DNA from: Faecalibacterium prausnitzii
GTDB taxonomy: Bacteria; Bacillota; Clostridia; Oscillospirales; Ruminococcaceae
NCBI GenBank assembly: GCA_004558805.1
Contig: SFDE01000007.1
Location: 1 to 64,000, forward strand
DNA length: 64,000 nt
Direction of reading: 5' to 3'
This document shows positions 8,039-16,281 of this stretch, piece by piece (position 1 is the stretch's first letter; each line of letters starts with the position of its first letter). The notes under the pieces are model-generated. The model did not search any database. It was not told the origin of the DNA and saw only the letters and a list, made by a program, of their open reading frames with translations. The position numbers were made by a program, and so were the translations under genes.

Positions 8039-9826
8039 TTACTCCATGTATGCGCCCTTCATGGGGCTGACGGCGTGCTGAGAGTAGAGCTTCAGCAGAC
8101 CCTTGGTGTACTTGGGAGCCTTGGGCTTCCAGTTGGCACGGCGCTGTGCCAGAATGGCGTCCATCTCCTCGGGGGTCTTTGCCTCCCCCTTCACGCCTAC
8201 AATGGCGATCTTGCGGTTGTGGACATCGATCTGGATCAGGTCGTCCTGCTCCACCAGAGCGATGGGACCGCCCACTGCCGCCTCCGGGCTTACATGACCG
8301 ATGACCGGACCACGGCTTGCACCGGAAAAGCGACCATCGGTGATCAGTGCCACGCTGGAGGCAAGCTTGGGGTCGGCGCAGATTGCCTCACCGGTGTAGA
8401 ACATCTCCGGCATGCCGCTGCCCCGGGGACCTTCGTACCGGATAAAGATGGCGTCGCCGGGCTTTACCTCCCCGTGGAGAACAGCGGCAATGCACTCTTC
8501 CTCGCTGTCGTAGGGCTTGGCGCGCAGGGTGGCTTCAAACATATTCCTGGGGCAGGCGGTGTGCTTGATGACGCAGCCTTCCGGGGCAAGATTGCCCTTG
8601 AGGATGGCGATGCTGCCATCGGTGCCCTTGGCATTGTCAAAGCTGTGGATGATGTCCTCCCGGCTGACCGGGCGGGCAAAACCGGCGGTCTTTTCCGCCA
8701 GAATGGCGTCGCAGTGCTGGTAGAAGCCGTTCTGCTTCAGCTCCTCCAGATTCTCGCCCAGGGTCTTGCCGGTGACGGTCATCACGTCCAGATGCAGCAT
8801 GGACTTGATCTCCTCCATCACCCGGGGCACGCCGCCGGCGTAGTAGAAGTACTGTGCAGGCCAATCGCCGGAGGGGCGGATGTTCAGCAGGTAATGAGCG
8901 CCCCGGTGCATCCGGTCAAAGGTGTCGGCGTCGATCTCAATGCCAAACTCGTGGGCGATGGCGGGCAGGTGCATGGTGGCGTTGGTGGAGCCGGAAATGG
9001 CGGCGTGGACCATGATGGCGTTCTCAAAGCTCTTTTTGGTGACGATGTCCTTGGCGGTAATGCCCTTCTTCACCAGCTCCATCAGCTGCTTGCCTGCGTC
9101 GTATGCTGCCTGCTTCAGCTCCGGGGCGGTGGCGGGCATCAGGGCGGTGCCCGGCAGCATCAGACCCAGTGCCTCTGCCATGATCTGCATGGTGGAGGCG
9201 GTGCCCATAAAGGAGCATGCCCCGCAGCTGGGGCAGGCGTTGTGCTTGTAGTAATCCAGCTGGCTGTTGGGGATGACGCCGGTCTTTTCCCATGCGTCAA
9301 ACTTGCCGATCTGCTCCAGAGTCAGCAGCTCGTTGATGGCGCAGGCAGGGTCCTTGACCACATACTCTTTGGGCAGGGTGTGTGCCTCCATGACACCGCC
9401 GGTGACCACGATGGCGCTCATATCCTTCAGCCGACCGATGCTCATGAGCATGGCGGGCATGGACTTGTCGCAGCTGGCAATGAACACGCCGCCGTCGTAG
9501 ACACTGGCGTTCGCCTGCGCTTCCACCAGATTCACGATGGCGTCCCGGTGGGGCAGGGAGTAGTTGATGCCGTCATGACCCTGTGCGATGCCGTCGCACA
9601 TATCGGTGGCAAAATACCGTGCCGCCTTGCCGCCGTTGTCATTGACTGCCTGCACAGCCTGCGTGACAAACTGGTCCAGATGGGCGCTGCCGGGGTGGCT
9701 GTCGCCAAAGGTGCTTTCCACCATGATCTGGGGCTTTGCAAGGTCCTCCACCTTCCATCCCATGCCCATCTTCAGCGGGTCGTTTTCCGGTGCCAAGGTG
9801 CGCACTTTCTGAGAACGCAATTCCAT
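8039..9826 (-). CDS. IlvD/Edd-family dehydratase (probable sugar-acid dehydratase)
   Basis: A 595-residue Fe-S dehydratase of the IlvD/Edd family. The cluster cysteines are visible in TDMCDG, IASCDKSMPA and CPSCGACSFMGTAST. The start at 9826 follows GGGAGGTAAAGA; an upstream in-frame ATG (9877) lacks a site. The family includes dihydroxy-acid dehydratase (branched amino acids), 6-phosphogluconate dehydratase and aldonate dehydratases. It is transcribed from its own promoter together with a GntP permease, no other ilv genes are present, and it is longer than a typical IlvD. I therefore infer an aldonate or xylonate dehydratase role; IlvD remains an alternative. Confidence 0.85.
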   Translation of the reverse strand: MELRSQKVRTLAPENDPLKMGMGWKVEDLAKPQIMVESTFGDSHPGSAHLDQFVTQAVQAVNDNGGKAARYFATDMCDGIAQGHDGINYSLPHRDAIVNLVEAQANASVYDGGVFIASCDKSMPAMLMSIGRLKDMSAIVVTGGVMEAHTLPKEYVVKDPACAINELLTLEQIGKFDAWEKTGVIPNSQLDYYKHNACPSCGACSFMGTASTMQIMAEALGLMLPGTALMPATAPELKQAAYDAGKQLMELVKKGITAKDIVTKKSFENAIMVHAAISGSTNATMHLPAIAHEFGIEIDADTFDRMHRGAHYLLNIRPSGDWPAQYFYYAGGVPRVMEEIKSMLHLDVMTVTGKTLGENLEELKQNGFYQHCDAILAEKTAGFARPVSREDIIHSFDNAKGTDGSIAILKGNLAPEGCVIKHTACPRNMFEATLRAKPYDSEEECIAAVLHGEVKPGDAIFIRYEGPRGSGMPEMFYTGEAICADPKLASSVALITDGRFSGASRGPVIGHVSPEAAVGGPIALVEQDDLIQIDVHNRKIAIVGVKGEAKTPEEMDAILAQRRANWKPKAPKYTKGLLKLYSQHAVSPMKGAYME

Positions 9827-9888
9827 ATTCTTTACCTCCCGAATACTCTCTTCTCTCGTCCGTTTTCTGTAGGACATCTTACGGCTTT

Positions 9889-9917
9889 ATTGTAAATCTC
9901 CGGCGTTCTCTTTGCAA
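9889..9917 (-). promoter_or_regulatory. Promoter of the dehydratase-permease operon
   Basis: On the - strand TTGCAA, 17 bases, TACAAT, ending about 60 bases before the dehydratase start. The region just upstream (9940-9980) is the likely place for the GntR operator, but I could not single out a convincing dyad. Confidence 0.65.
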
Positions 9918-10083
9918 GTTGTCCCCGATACATCCCACTATTTGCGCAAAAAAGCTGGTATACATCAAGCATTTCGCCCAATTCCCGGTGATATTTGCAC
10001 TTTTTCATCCCCGAAAGCGGCTTTTGAAAAAATCCGGAGAAAAAAGTTGTCTGATGATTTTTGAGAGAAGGACAGCAGGGTCG

Positions 10084-10243
10084 GCGTCCTCGCCTTCTAA
10101 AGAAACTCCCCCAGTCTGCTCCCGTTGGTCGCAGCCAGCCCCCTCCGGGAGGGAGCCTTTGGCGGAACCGGAAACTTTATCGTACTGCCAAGGGCTCTTC
10201 CTTTGGGAGAGCTGGCGCAAAGCGCCTGAGAGGGCGAGGACGC
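10084..10243. repeat. Palindromic intergenic repeat, copy 1
   Basis: A 160-base element bounded by perfect 11-base inverted ends GCGTCCTCGCC / GGCGAGGACGC. Inside are the modules CCCTCCGGGAGGGAGCC, ACTGCCAAGGGCTCTTCC and GGGAGAGCTGGC shared with the other intergenic copies in this window. It fills the gap between the dehydratase promoter and the GntR gene, which otherwise holds no gene. Confidence 0.7.
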
Positions 10244-10300
10244 TAAAGCCGTTTTTTCCGGCTTGCCCCTTGAGGGACTTTCGTCCTGCTGACCGGATAA

Positions 10301-10340
10301 CGCAATGCCGGCTCCCCCTTTCGGGGGAGCCGGCATTGCG
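10301..10340. terminator. Strong hairpin after the GntR gene
   Basis: A perfect 18-base stem (CGCAATGCCGGCTCCCCC and its complement) with a 4-base loop, 33 bases past the stop codon. It lacks a clear T-run on either strand, so it may stabilise the 3' end rather than act as a classical terminator. Confidence 0.6.
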
Positions 10341-10372
10341 CAGTGATGATTTAGAGGGTCCTGTCCTCTTTT

Positions 10373-11116
10373 TTATGGATGAACATACGCCGCCATACCA
10401 ATGGTACCGTCATCGGGGTCCTCGCCGTCATAGACCTTTTTGATATAGCTGCGGTTGAAGTTCAGGTGCATCACCATGGCGGACCTTGCCCCGATGGGGT
10501 CGTGGTTGGCGATCGCCTCCAGGATCATCCGGTGGGTCATGATGGTCTCATCAATGAGCTTTTTGTGGGTGACGTTGACGAACATCATCACCGCCGTGTC
10601 GATGACGGGCACCAGCTGCCCCACCACCAGATTTTTGCTGCTCTCGGCAATGCAGGTGTGGAAGGCGATGTCGTCCTCAATGTAGCGGTCCCCGTCGTGG
10701 ATCTTGTTCTCCACCCGTTCGCAGAGCCGCCGCAGCCGCTCAATGTCCTCATCGGTGGCGTTCTGTGCCGCCATCTCCGCAATGCCCGGCTCCAGCAGCA
10801 GGCGGACGTTCACCAGATCCAGCGCCAGAGCGTTTTTGTCCTTTACCGACCGCAGACCCAGCGGATCCGACAGCCCCTTGGTGGTGGTGACCACGTAGGT
10901 GCCGGAGCCCCGGCGCACCTCCAGGATGCCCTTGCTGGACAGCAGCTTTACCGCCTCCCGGATGGTGCTGCGCCCTACCCGGAACTTTTCTCCCAGTTCA
11001 AACTCGTTGGGCAGTTTTGCCCCCGGTTCAAGGGGTGTGTCCAAGATGTAATGGTAGATCTGGTCCTCCACCTGCTCCGCCAGCAGCTTATTCTTCAGAT
11101 GAGAAAATTCGCTCAT
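10373..11116 (-). CDS. GntR/FadR-subfamily (FCD) transcriptional regulator
   Basis: A 247-residue regulator with an N-terminal winged helix (about residues 12-80: LPNEFELGEKFRVGRSTIREAVKLL and GSGTYV) and an all-helical FCD ligand domain (about 95-225). The FCD metal-binding pattern is present as FHTCIAESSKN and a late MHLNFNRSYI. FCD regulators sense organic and sugar acids, so its likely target is the adjacent dehydratase-permease operon. It lies 38 bases downstream of the rlmD-like gene and could be co-transcribed with it; the start follows GAGGGGGACGGTC. Confidence 0.9.
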   Translation of the reverse strand: MSEFSHLKNKLLAEQVEDQIYHYILDTPLEPGAKLPNEFELGEKFRVGRSTIREAVKLLSSKGILEVRRGSGTYVVTTTKGLSDPLGLRSVKDKNALALDLVNVRLLLEPGIAEMAAQNATDEDIERLRRLCERVENKIHDGDRYIEDDIAFHTCIAESSKNLVVGQLVPVIDTAVMMFVNVTHKKLIDETIMTHRMILEAIANHDPIGARSAMVMHLNFNRSYIKKVYDGEDPDDGTIGMAAYVHP

Positions 11117-11154
11117 GACCGTCCCCCTCCTTTACAACAGAGCTATTTGTATCC

Positions 11155-12351
11155 TCAGCCCTTGCCGGACCGTCTCCCTGCATGTTTTTTCCCGCCGGCG
11201 TCCACCCGGGACAGGGCGCAGACCACCTCGATATGCTCGGTGTGGGGGAACATATCCACGGGGGTGCTGCGGTCTACCCGGTAGCCCTTTTGGGTCAGCA
11301 GAGCAAGGTCCCGTGCCAGGGTCTCGGGGTTGCAGCTGACGTAGACCACCCGCCGGGGTGCCATCTGCACCACGCTCTGGAGGAACTGAGGGGTGGAGCC
11401 TTCCCGGGGCGGATCCATAAAGATCACGTCTGCCCGCTCCCCTTCCTGTGCCGCTTCGCTGATCCAGCGGGTGGCGTCGGCGGCAAAGAACCGGGCGTTC
11501 TTTACCCCGTTGTGCCGGGCATTGCCTATGGCGTCCTGTACGGCGTCCCGGTTCAGCTCCACTCCCACCACCTGCTTTGCCTGTCCGGCGGCGGTGAGAC
11601 CGATGGTGCCGATGCCGCAGTAGGCGTCCAGCACCACCTCTCTGCCGGTGAGCTGTGCCGCCTCCACCGCCAGACCGTACAGCACCTCGGTCTGGACGGG
11701 GTTCACCTGATAAAAGCTCCGGGGACTGAGGGCGTAGGTCCTGCCGCAGAGAGTGTCCAGAATGTACCCCTTGCCGTAGAGCACCTTTTCCGCCTCCCCC
11801 AGCACCACGCTGGTCTTGCGGCTGTTGAGGTTCTGCACCACGGTGGTGACGGTGACCCCCCGTTTTTCTGCTTCTGCCAGCAGCGCCTTGACAAAGTTCT
11901 TTGCCCCGGGCAGCACCGGCTGCGCCGTCACCAGCACCACCATCACCTGTCCCGTTGCCACGCCCCGGCGCAGCAGGCAGTGACGCAAAAGCCCGGTGCC
12001 CTTGTCCTCGTTGTAGGGCTGGTAGCGGCAGGCGTTGGCGGCGGCACGCACCGCCTCCATGGTCTTATCCAGCACCTCATCCTGCAGCAGGCAGCTTTCC
12101 ACCGGCAGCACCTTGTGGCTGTTGGCGGCGTAGATGCCGGAGGTGAGTTTTCCACCGGCAGCCGGGGCAAAGGTGGAGATCACCTTATTGCGGTAGTGCC
12201 ATGGCTCTGCCATACCCCGGATGGGGTCCACCGGACCATACCGCCCCACAAGGGCACGGACCTTATCTTCCTTCTGTTTCAGCTGGGCGGAATAGTCCAG
12301 CCCCAGCAGGGGGCAGCCGCCGCAGTGTTTTGCCTTGAGCTTGCAATCCAT
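11155..12351 (-). CDS. rlmD: RlmD/RumA-family 23S rRNA uracil-C5 methyltransferase
   Basis: A 398-residue SAM-dependent RNA m5U methyltransferase of the TrmA/RumA family, shorter than E. coli RlmD because it lacks the N-terminal TRAM domain. N-terminal cysteines (CKLKAKHCGGC) are the Fe-S ligands. The SAM domain shows DAYCGIGTIGL, GVELN and FMDPPREG, and the catalytic cysteine sits in YVSCNPETLARDL. It probably modifies 23S rRNA; the exact uridine (1939 or 747) is not certain because Firmicute RlmCD enzymes modify both. It lies 14 bases after the BlaI-type repressor gene. Confidence 0.88.
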   Translation of the reverse strand: MDCKLKAKHCGGCPLLGLDYSAQLKQKEDKVRALVGRYGPVDPIRGMAEPWHYRNKVISTFAPAAGGKLTSGIYAANSHKVLPVESCLLQDEVLDKTMEAVRAAANACRYQPYNEDKGTGLLRHCLLRRGVATGQVMVVLVTAQPVLPGAKNFVKALLAEAEKRGVTVTTVVQNLNSRKTSVVLGEAEKVLYGKGYILDTLCGRTYALSPRSFYQVNPVQTEVLYGLAVEAAQLTGREVVLDAYCGIGTIGLTAAGQAKQVVGVELNRDAVQDAIGNARHNGVKNARFFAADATRWISEAAQEGERADVIFMDPPREGSTPQFLQSVVQMAPRRVVYVSCNPETLARDLALLTQKGYRVDRSTPVDMFPHTEHIEVVCALSRVDAGGKKHAGRRSGKG

Positions 12352-12365
12352 TGTATTCCTCTCCT

Positions 12366-12788
12366 TTACCCGTAGGGGTCGTACAGATCGTATTCTTCTG
12401 CTTCCAGATGCTTTTCTTCCAACACCTTTATTGCCTGTTCCAGCTCGCTCTGCCCGCAGCCGCTCTCGCTGACCAGCGCCTGCACCGCCGCCGCCAGATC
12501 CCCCTCAAAAAGCAGGTCCAGCCGCTGGCGCATGCTCCACACGCAGTAGGCACGCCGGGTGATAAGGGGGGTGTAGGTGTTGCAGTTGCCCTGCTTGCCG
12601 CTTTTTACCCAGCCCTTTTCTTCCAGCCGGTAGAGAAAGTTCAGCACCGTTGCCGCTGTCCAGCCTTTTTGCTGCAGACGGCGCTGGATGTCTCCCCGCA
12701 TCGCCGGGGCACGGCAGCCCCACATCGCCAGCATCACCTGTTCCTCCGCCGCCGAAAGCTGCCGCAGGGTATCCGGTAAGCCGTACAC
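12366..12788 (-). CDS. BlaI/MecI/CopY-family repressor
   Basis: A 140-residue winged-helix repressor of the BlaI/CopY family. The DNA-binding domain (residues 8-80: LSAAEEQVMLAMWG, TAATVLNFLYRLEEKGWV) is followed by a helical dimerisation tail. No BlaR1-type sensor, beta-lactamase or copper pump gene lies beside it, so its signal is unknown. Two nearby copies of a TACAnnTGTC-like site suggest autoregulation and possibly control of serC. The acidic C-terminus ends YDLYDPYG. Confidence 0.85.
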   Translation of the reverse strand: MYGLPDTLRQLSAAEEQVMLAMWGCRAPAMRGDIQRRLQQKGWTAATVLNFLYRLEEKGWVKSGKQGNCNTYTPLITRRAYCVWSMRQRLDLLFEGDLAAAVQALVSESGCGQSELEQAIKVLEEKHLEAEEYDLYDPYG

Positions 12789-12822
12789 GGTCTTTTCCCC
12801 CTTTCTTTTTTAGTTTTTTGTA

Positions 12823-12932
12823 TTTTACATTTGTCTCTGTTCTATCAGTATAGCCTATTTTATCCCAAACTGCAAGAGGGAAAAACCGGGATGATTCCAA
12901 GCATTTTGGGGATATTTTTACGTTTGTCTCTG
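12823..12932. promoter_or_regulatory. Paired candidate BlaI-type operators
   Basis: Two near-identical 17-mers, TTTTACATTTGTCTCTG (12823-12839) and TTTTACGTTTGTCTCTG (12916-12932), 93 bases apart. The first contains TACA-TT-TGTC, one base away from the CopY/BlaI operator core TACAnnTGTA. They lie just upstream of the BlaI-type gene and 190-300 bases before serC. Confidence 0.5.
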
Positions 12933-13015
12933 ATTTTGTAGTTCCAGCATGAACATTTGTGTGCTTTGTGGATCCACGGACATTTCCGGGGCTTCATCTT
13001 TGTGCAAAGAACCAC

Positions 13016-13045
13016 TTGTTTTCTCCCCCCGAAAACCGGTATACT
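13016..13045 (+). promoter_or_regulatory. Promoter of serC
   Basis: TTGTTT, 18 bases, TATACT, about 75 bases before the serC start. Confidence 0.45.
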
Positions 13046-13120
13046 ACGGCTACCGCAAGACTTCCGGTGCACCGCAAAAAGAGGCGGTGCCATGTGTATA
13101 GAGGAAAAGGAGCGTTCATT

Positions 13121-14203
13121 ATGGCAAGAGTGTACAACTTCAGCGCAGGTCCCAGCATGCTGCCCGAGAAGGTGCTGCGGCAGGCACAGGCAGAACTGCT
13201 GGAATACGGTGACAGCGGGCAGAGCGTCATGGAGATGAGCCACCGCAGCAAGTGGTTCGACGCCATCATCAAGGACACGGAAGCTTCCCTGCGCCGGGTG
13301 ATGAACATCCCCGACAACTACAAGGTGGGCTTTTTTCAGGGCGGTGCCACCCAGCAGTTTGCCATGGTGCCCCTGAACTTTATGACCACCGGCAAGGCAG
13401 ACTATCTGGTCACCGGCAACTTTTCCAATCTGGCGGCAAAGGAGGCGGCAAAGTTCGGTGAGGTGAACATCGTTGCCTCCAGCAAGGACAAGAACTTTAC
13501 CTACATCCCGGATGTGAACGCCATCGACTACCACAAGGATGCCAGCTACATCCACATCTGCCAGAACAACACCATCTTTGGCACCCAGTATGTGGAACTG
13601 CCTCAGGTGGAGGGGGTGCCGCTGGTGGCGGACATGAGCTCCATGATCCTGTCCAAGCCGGTGGACGTGAGCAAGTACGGCTGCATCTACTTTGGTGTCC
13701 AGAAGAACGTGGCACCGGCAGGCATGGCAATCGCCATCGTCCGGGAGGACCTGCTGGGTCATGCAGCGGACAACGTGCCCACCATGATGAACTACACCAC
13801 TCTGCTGGACAAGGACAGCATGTACAACACGCCCCCCTGCTGGTGCATCTACATGACCGGGCTGGTGCTGAAGTATCTGGAAAACGACATTGGCGGTCTT
13901 GCCAACATGCAGAAGATCAACGAGGCAAAGGCAAAAGTGCTGTACGACTATCTGGACGGGCAGGACTTCTTTACTAATCCGGTGGAGCACCGCTACCGCA
14001 GCACCATGAACGTCACCTTTACCAGCCCCGACCCCGAACTGGACAAAAAGTTCTGCGCCGAAGCCGCCGAGGCGGGCTTTGTGAACCTGAAGGGGCACCG
14101 TCTGGTAGGCGGTATGCGCGCCTCCATCTATAATGCCATGCCTGCCGAGGGTGTGGACAAGCTGGTGGACTTTATGGAGAAGTTCCGCAAAGAGAATGCG
14201 TAA
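13121..14203 (+). CDS. serC: Phosphoserine aminotransferase
   Basis: A 360-residue PLP-dependent enzyme converting 3-phosphohydroxypyruvate and glutamate to phosphoserine, the second step of serine synthesis. Seen: N-terminus YNFSAGPSMLP, EMSHRSKWF, QGGATQQFAMVPLN, and the PLP lysine in YFGVQKNVAPAG. The start at 13121 has AAAAGGAG nearby; the longer upstream frame is unsupported. It is followed by serA in the same direction, separated by a repeat element. No serB is seen in the window. Confidence 0.95.
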   Translation: MARVYNFSAGPSMLPEKVLRQAQAELLEYGDSGQSVMEMSHRSKWFDAIIKDTEASLRRVMNIPDNYKVGFFQGGATQQFAMVPLNFMTTGKADYLVTGNFSNLAAKEAAKFGEVNIVASSKDKNFTYIPDVNAIDYHKDASYIHICQNNTIFGTQYVELPQVEGVPLVADMSSMILSKPVDVSKYGCIYFGVQKNVAPAGMAIAIVREDLLGHAADNVPTMMNYTTLLDKDSMYNTPPCWCIYMTGLVLKYLENDIGGLANMQKINEAKAKVLYDYLDGQDFFTNPVEHRYRSTMNVTFTSPDPELDKKFCAEAAEAGFVNLKGHRLVGGMRASIYNAMPAEGVDKLVDFMEKFRKENA

Positions 14204-14213
14204 ATATTAACAG

Positions 14214-14399
14214 ACTCGCCCTCTCCGTCATTGCTGACGCAATGCCACCTTGTTCCCCTTTTTGGCTTCGCCATCTTCCCCCGACCGGGGGAAGTCGGTC
14301 AAAGGGAGAGGCTTTGGCAGTCCATGCAAACTTCAGCTTTATGCCAAGGGTCCTCCCTTGGGGAGAGCCGGCACGGCACAAGCCGTGACAGAGAGGGTT
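14214..14399. repeat. Palindromic intergenic repeat, copy 2
   Basis: Element between serC and serA with ends CGCCCTCTCCGTCA and TGACAGAGAGGGTT, an internal CTTCCCCCGACCGGGGGAAG palindrome and the TTTGGCAGT...GCCAAGGGTCCTCCC module. The serA ribosome-binding site lies just beyond its right end. Confidence 0.7.
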
Positions 14400-14427
14400 C
14401 CTGCATAATAGAAGGGAAAGTGAAACT

Positions 14428-15588
14428 ATGTACACCATCAAAACTCTCAACGCCATCAGCCCGGTGGGTCTCGCCAAGCTGAACAAGAACCTGTTTGACG
14501 TGGCGGTGGACACCGACACCCCCGACGGCATTCTGGTGCGCAGCGCCGATCTGCTGAACACCACCTTCAACGACAATCTTCTTGCCATTGCCCGTGCCGG
14601 TGCCGGTGTCAACAACATCCCGCTGGACCGCTGCAGCGAGCAGGGCATCGTGGTGTTCAACACCCCCGGTGCCAACGCCAACTCGGTGGCGGAACTGGTC
14701 ATCGGGATGCTCATTGCCGGCAGCCGCAACGTTGCCGCTGCCGCCCAGTGGTGTCAGGAACTTGCCGGAGACCCCGCCATGTCCAAGACGGTGGAAAAGG
14801 GCAAGAAAAAGTTTGTGGGCAACGAGATCAAGGGCAAGACCCTTGGCGTCATCGGTCTGGGTGCCATCGGCTCCCGGGTGGCAAACTGCGCCATTGAGCT
14901 GGGCATGGAGGTCTATGGCTACGACCCCTACATCTCCATTGATGCGGCGTGGAACCTGAGCAGTCAGGTAAAACACTGCGTAAACCTCAACGACATGCTG
15001 CCCCTGTGCGACTACATCACCATCCATGTGCCCTACCTGCCCACCACCAAGGACACCATCAACGCCCAGACCCTTGCCCTGTGCAAGGACGGGGTAAAGA
15101 TCCTGAACTACGCCCGGGGCGAGCTGGTGAACACCGCCGCCCTGCTGGATGCAATGGACACCGGCAAGGTATCCGGCTACATGACCGACTTCCCGGCAGA
15201 GGCGCTTCTGGGCAAGCCCGGCATCGTCTGCACTCCCCATCTGGGAGCTTCCACCCCGGAGGCGGAGGACAACTGCGCCGTGATGGCGGCACGGGAGATC
15301 AGCGACTACCTGAAAAACGGCAACATCACCCACTCGGTGAACATGCCGGAAGTGCATCAGCCCCGTGCCGGCGGCAAGCGCATCTGCATCATCCACCGCA
15401 ACGAGCCGGGCATGATCAGCCAGATCACCGCCCTGACCACCGCCGCCGGACTGAACATCGAAAACATGGTGAACAAGAGCAAAAAGAACATGGCATACAC
15501 CATGCTGGACGCCACCGGTGCGGTGGACGACAAGCTCCGGGAGAAGCTCAGCGCCATCCCCGCCGTGATCCGGGTACGCATCCTGTAA
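14428..15588 (+). CDS. serA: D-3-phosphoglycerate dehydrogenase
   Basis: A 386-residue NAD-dependent dehydrogenase for the first step of serine synthesis. The Rossmann motif GLGAIGSRVANCA is near residue 140; catalytic residues appear in YARGELVN (Arg), STPEAEDN (Glu) and CTPHLGAS (His). A C-terminal ACT domain (from about 315, GKRICIIHRNEPGMI) is the usual serine-feedback module. The short form without the intervening domain is common in Firmicutes. The start follows GAAGGGAAAGTGAAACT. Confidence 0.95.
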   Translation: MYTIKTLNAISPVGLAKLNKNLFDVAVDTDTPDGILVRSADLLNTTFNDNLLAIARAGAGVNNIPLDRCSEQGIVVFNTPGANANSVAELVIGMLIAGSRNVAAAAQWCQELAGDPAMSKTVEKGKKKFVGNEIKGKTLGVIGLGAIGSRVANCAIELGMEVYGYDPYISIDAAWNLSSQVKHCVNLNDMLPLCDYITIHVPYLPTTKDTINAQTLALCKDGVKILNYARGELVNTAALLDAMDTGKVSGYMTDFPAEALLGKPGIVCTPHLGASTPEAEDNCAVMAAREISDYLKNGNITHSVNMPEVHQPRAGGKRICIIHRNEPGMISQITALTTAAGLNIENMVNKSKKNMAYTMLDATGAVDDKLREKLSAIPAVIRVRIL

Positions 15589-15607
15589 AACAAGCATGCC
15601 TTCACAA

Positions 15608-15648
15608 GGACCTGCAGCATTTTCAACAAATGCTGCGGGTCTTTTTTT
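15608..15648 (+). terminator. Terminator of serA
   Basis: Stem GACCTGCAGCATTT / AAATGCTGCGGGTC with a short loop and seven T. It also faces the tail of the - strand gene remnant. Confidence 0.85.
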
Positions 15649-15654
15649 CGTTTC

Positions 15655-15812
15655 TTACAGGGTGGTGCTTTCCAGCAGGGAGTGATCCGGGTGATAACGG
15701 CTGTAGTGCCGCTTGGCGATCTCGATGAAGGACTGGACCTCCAGCCGGGGGATGTGGCGCATGGCGGCGATCTCCACCGTCACCGGGGGGTAGTCCAGCA
15801 GGGGTATCTTGG
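15655..15812 (-). pseudogene. Truncated 3' end, possibly of a LysR-type regulator
   Basis: About 50 codons on the - strand (ending EIAKRHYSRYHPDHSLLESTTL region, then TAA) have coding character and resemble the C-terminal effector-domain tail of LysR-type regulators. Upstream of about 15812 the frame runs into antisense of the next remnant, so the N-terminal 80 percent or more is missing. The LysR assignment is weak; that it is a gene tail is better supported by the sharp change in coding strand. Confidence 0.45.
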
Positions 15813-15933
15813 CGCTGCCGGCGACGTCTGCGGCTCCATCGAGGAGAAGGACGCAAAGCAGTACGGCATGGGCTTTGACGCTGCTCTGACCTACGGCTAC
15901 ATCATGGGCGAGACCCTGAAGAAGGAGATCTGA
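15812..15933 (+). pseudogene. Truncated 3' end, possibly of a fumarate-reductase-type flavoprotein
   Basis: About 38 codons on the + strand (AAGDVCGS ... QYGMGFDAALTYGYIMGETL) end in a TGA. The GDVCG and GFDAALTYGYIMGE patterns match the final FAD-binding strand and helix of FAD-dependent fumarate-reductase-like oxidoreductases. Everything upstream is lost at about 15812, where the - strand remnant begins. It still has its own terminator downstream. Confidence 0.5.
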
Positions 15934-15963
15934 TCTCCCTCTTCCGTCTGAGATAAACACAGA

Positions 15964-15997
15964 AAAGGCTGCTGCACACACCGTGCAGCAGCCTTTC
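15964..15997 (+). terminator. Terminator after the flavoprotein remnant
   Basis: Stem AAAGGCTGCTGCAC / GTGCAGCAGCCTTT with a 5-base loop, 30 bases after the stop codon of the remnant. Confidence 0.75.
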
Positions 15998-16040
15998 TGC
16001 GTTAGAACAAATAGAAATATTCACCGCCACATTGTTGTCG

Positions 16041-16165
16041 GTGCGCCCTCATCAGTCACCTACGGTGACAGCTGTTCCCCACTTTGTCACCTACGGTGAC
16101 ATTTCTCCCCGGAACGGGGAGAATCTTTCCCGACCGGGGGAAGCCTTCAGTGGAAACTACCTGCG
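16041..16165. repeat. Palindromic intergenic repeat, copy 3
   Basis: Two GTCACCTACGGTGAC palindromes, a CTCCCCGGAACGGGGAG palindrome and TTTCCCGACCGGGGGAA, the same modules as the other copies. With terminator 15964-15997 it accounts for most of the gap between the gene remnants and murE; the rest (16166-16281) is AT-richer and shows no gene. Confidence 0.65.
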
Positions 16166-16281
16166 ACATCGTTGCAGGCAGCCGACTTTTCTTCTTTATC
16201 GTTTCTTAAACAACGTTGTTCACGCCACTTTTATCCTCTCGTATTCCCTCATCAAAGCAAGGCAATACCCGGAAAAAACTT

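Noticed and set aside
9940..9980. GntR operator upstream of the dehydratase gene
   Set aside because: Only partial dyads around GGTATACATC; not enough to call a site.
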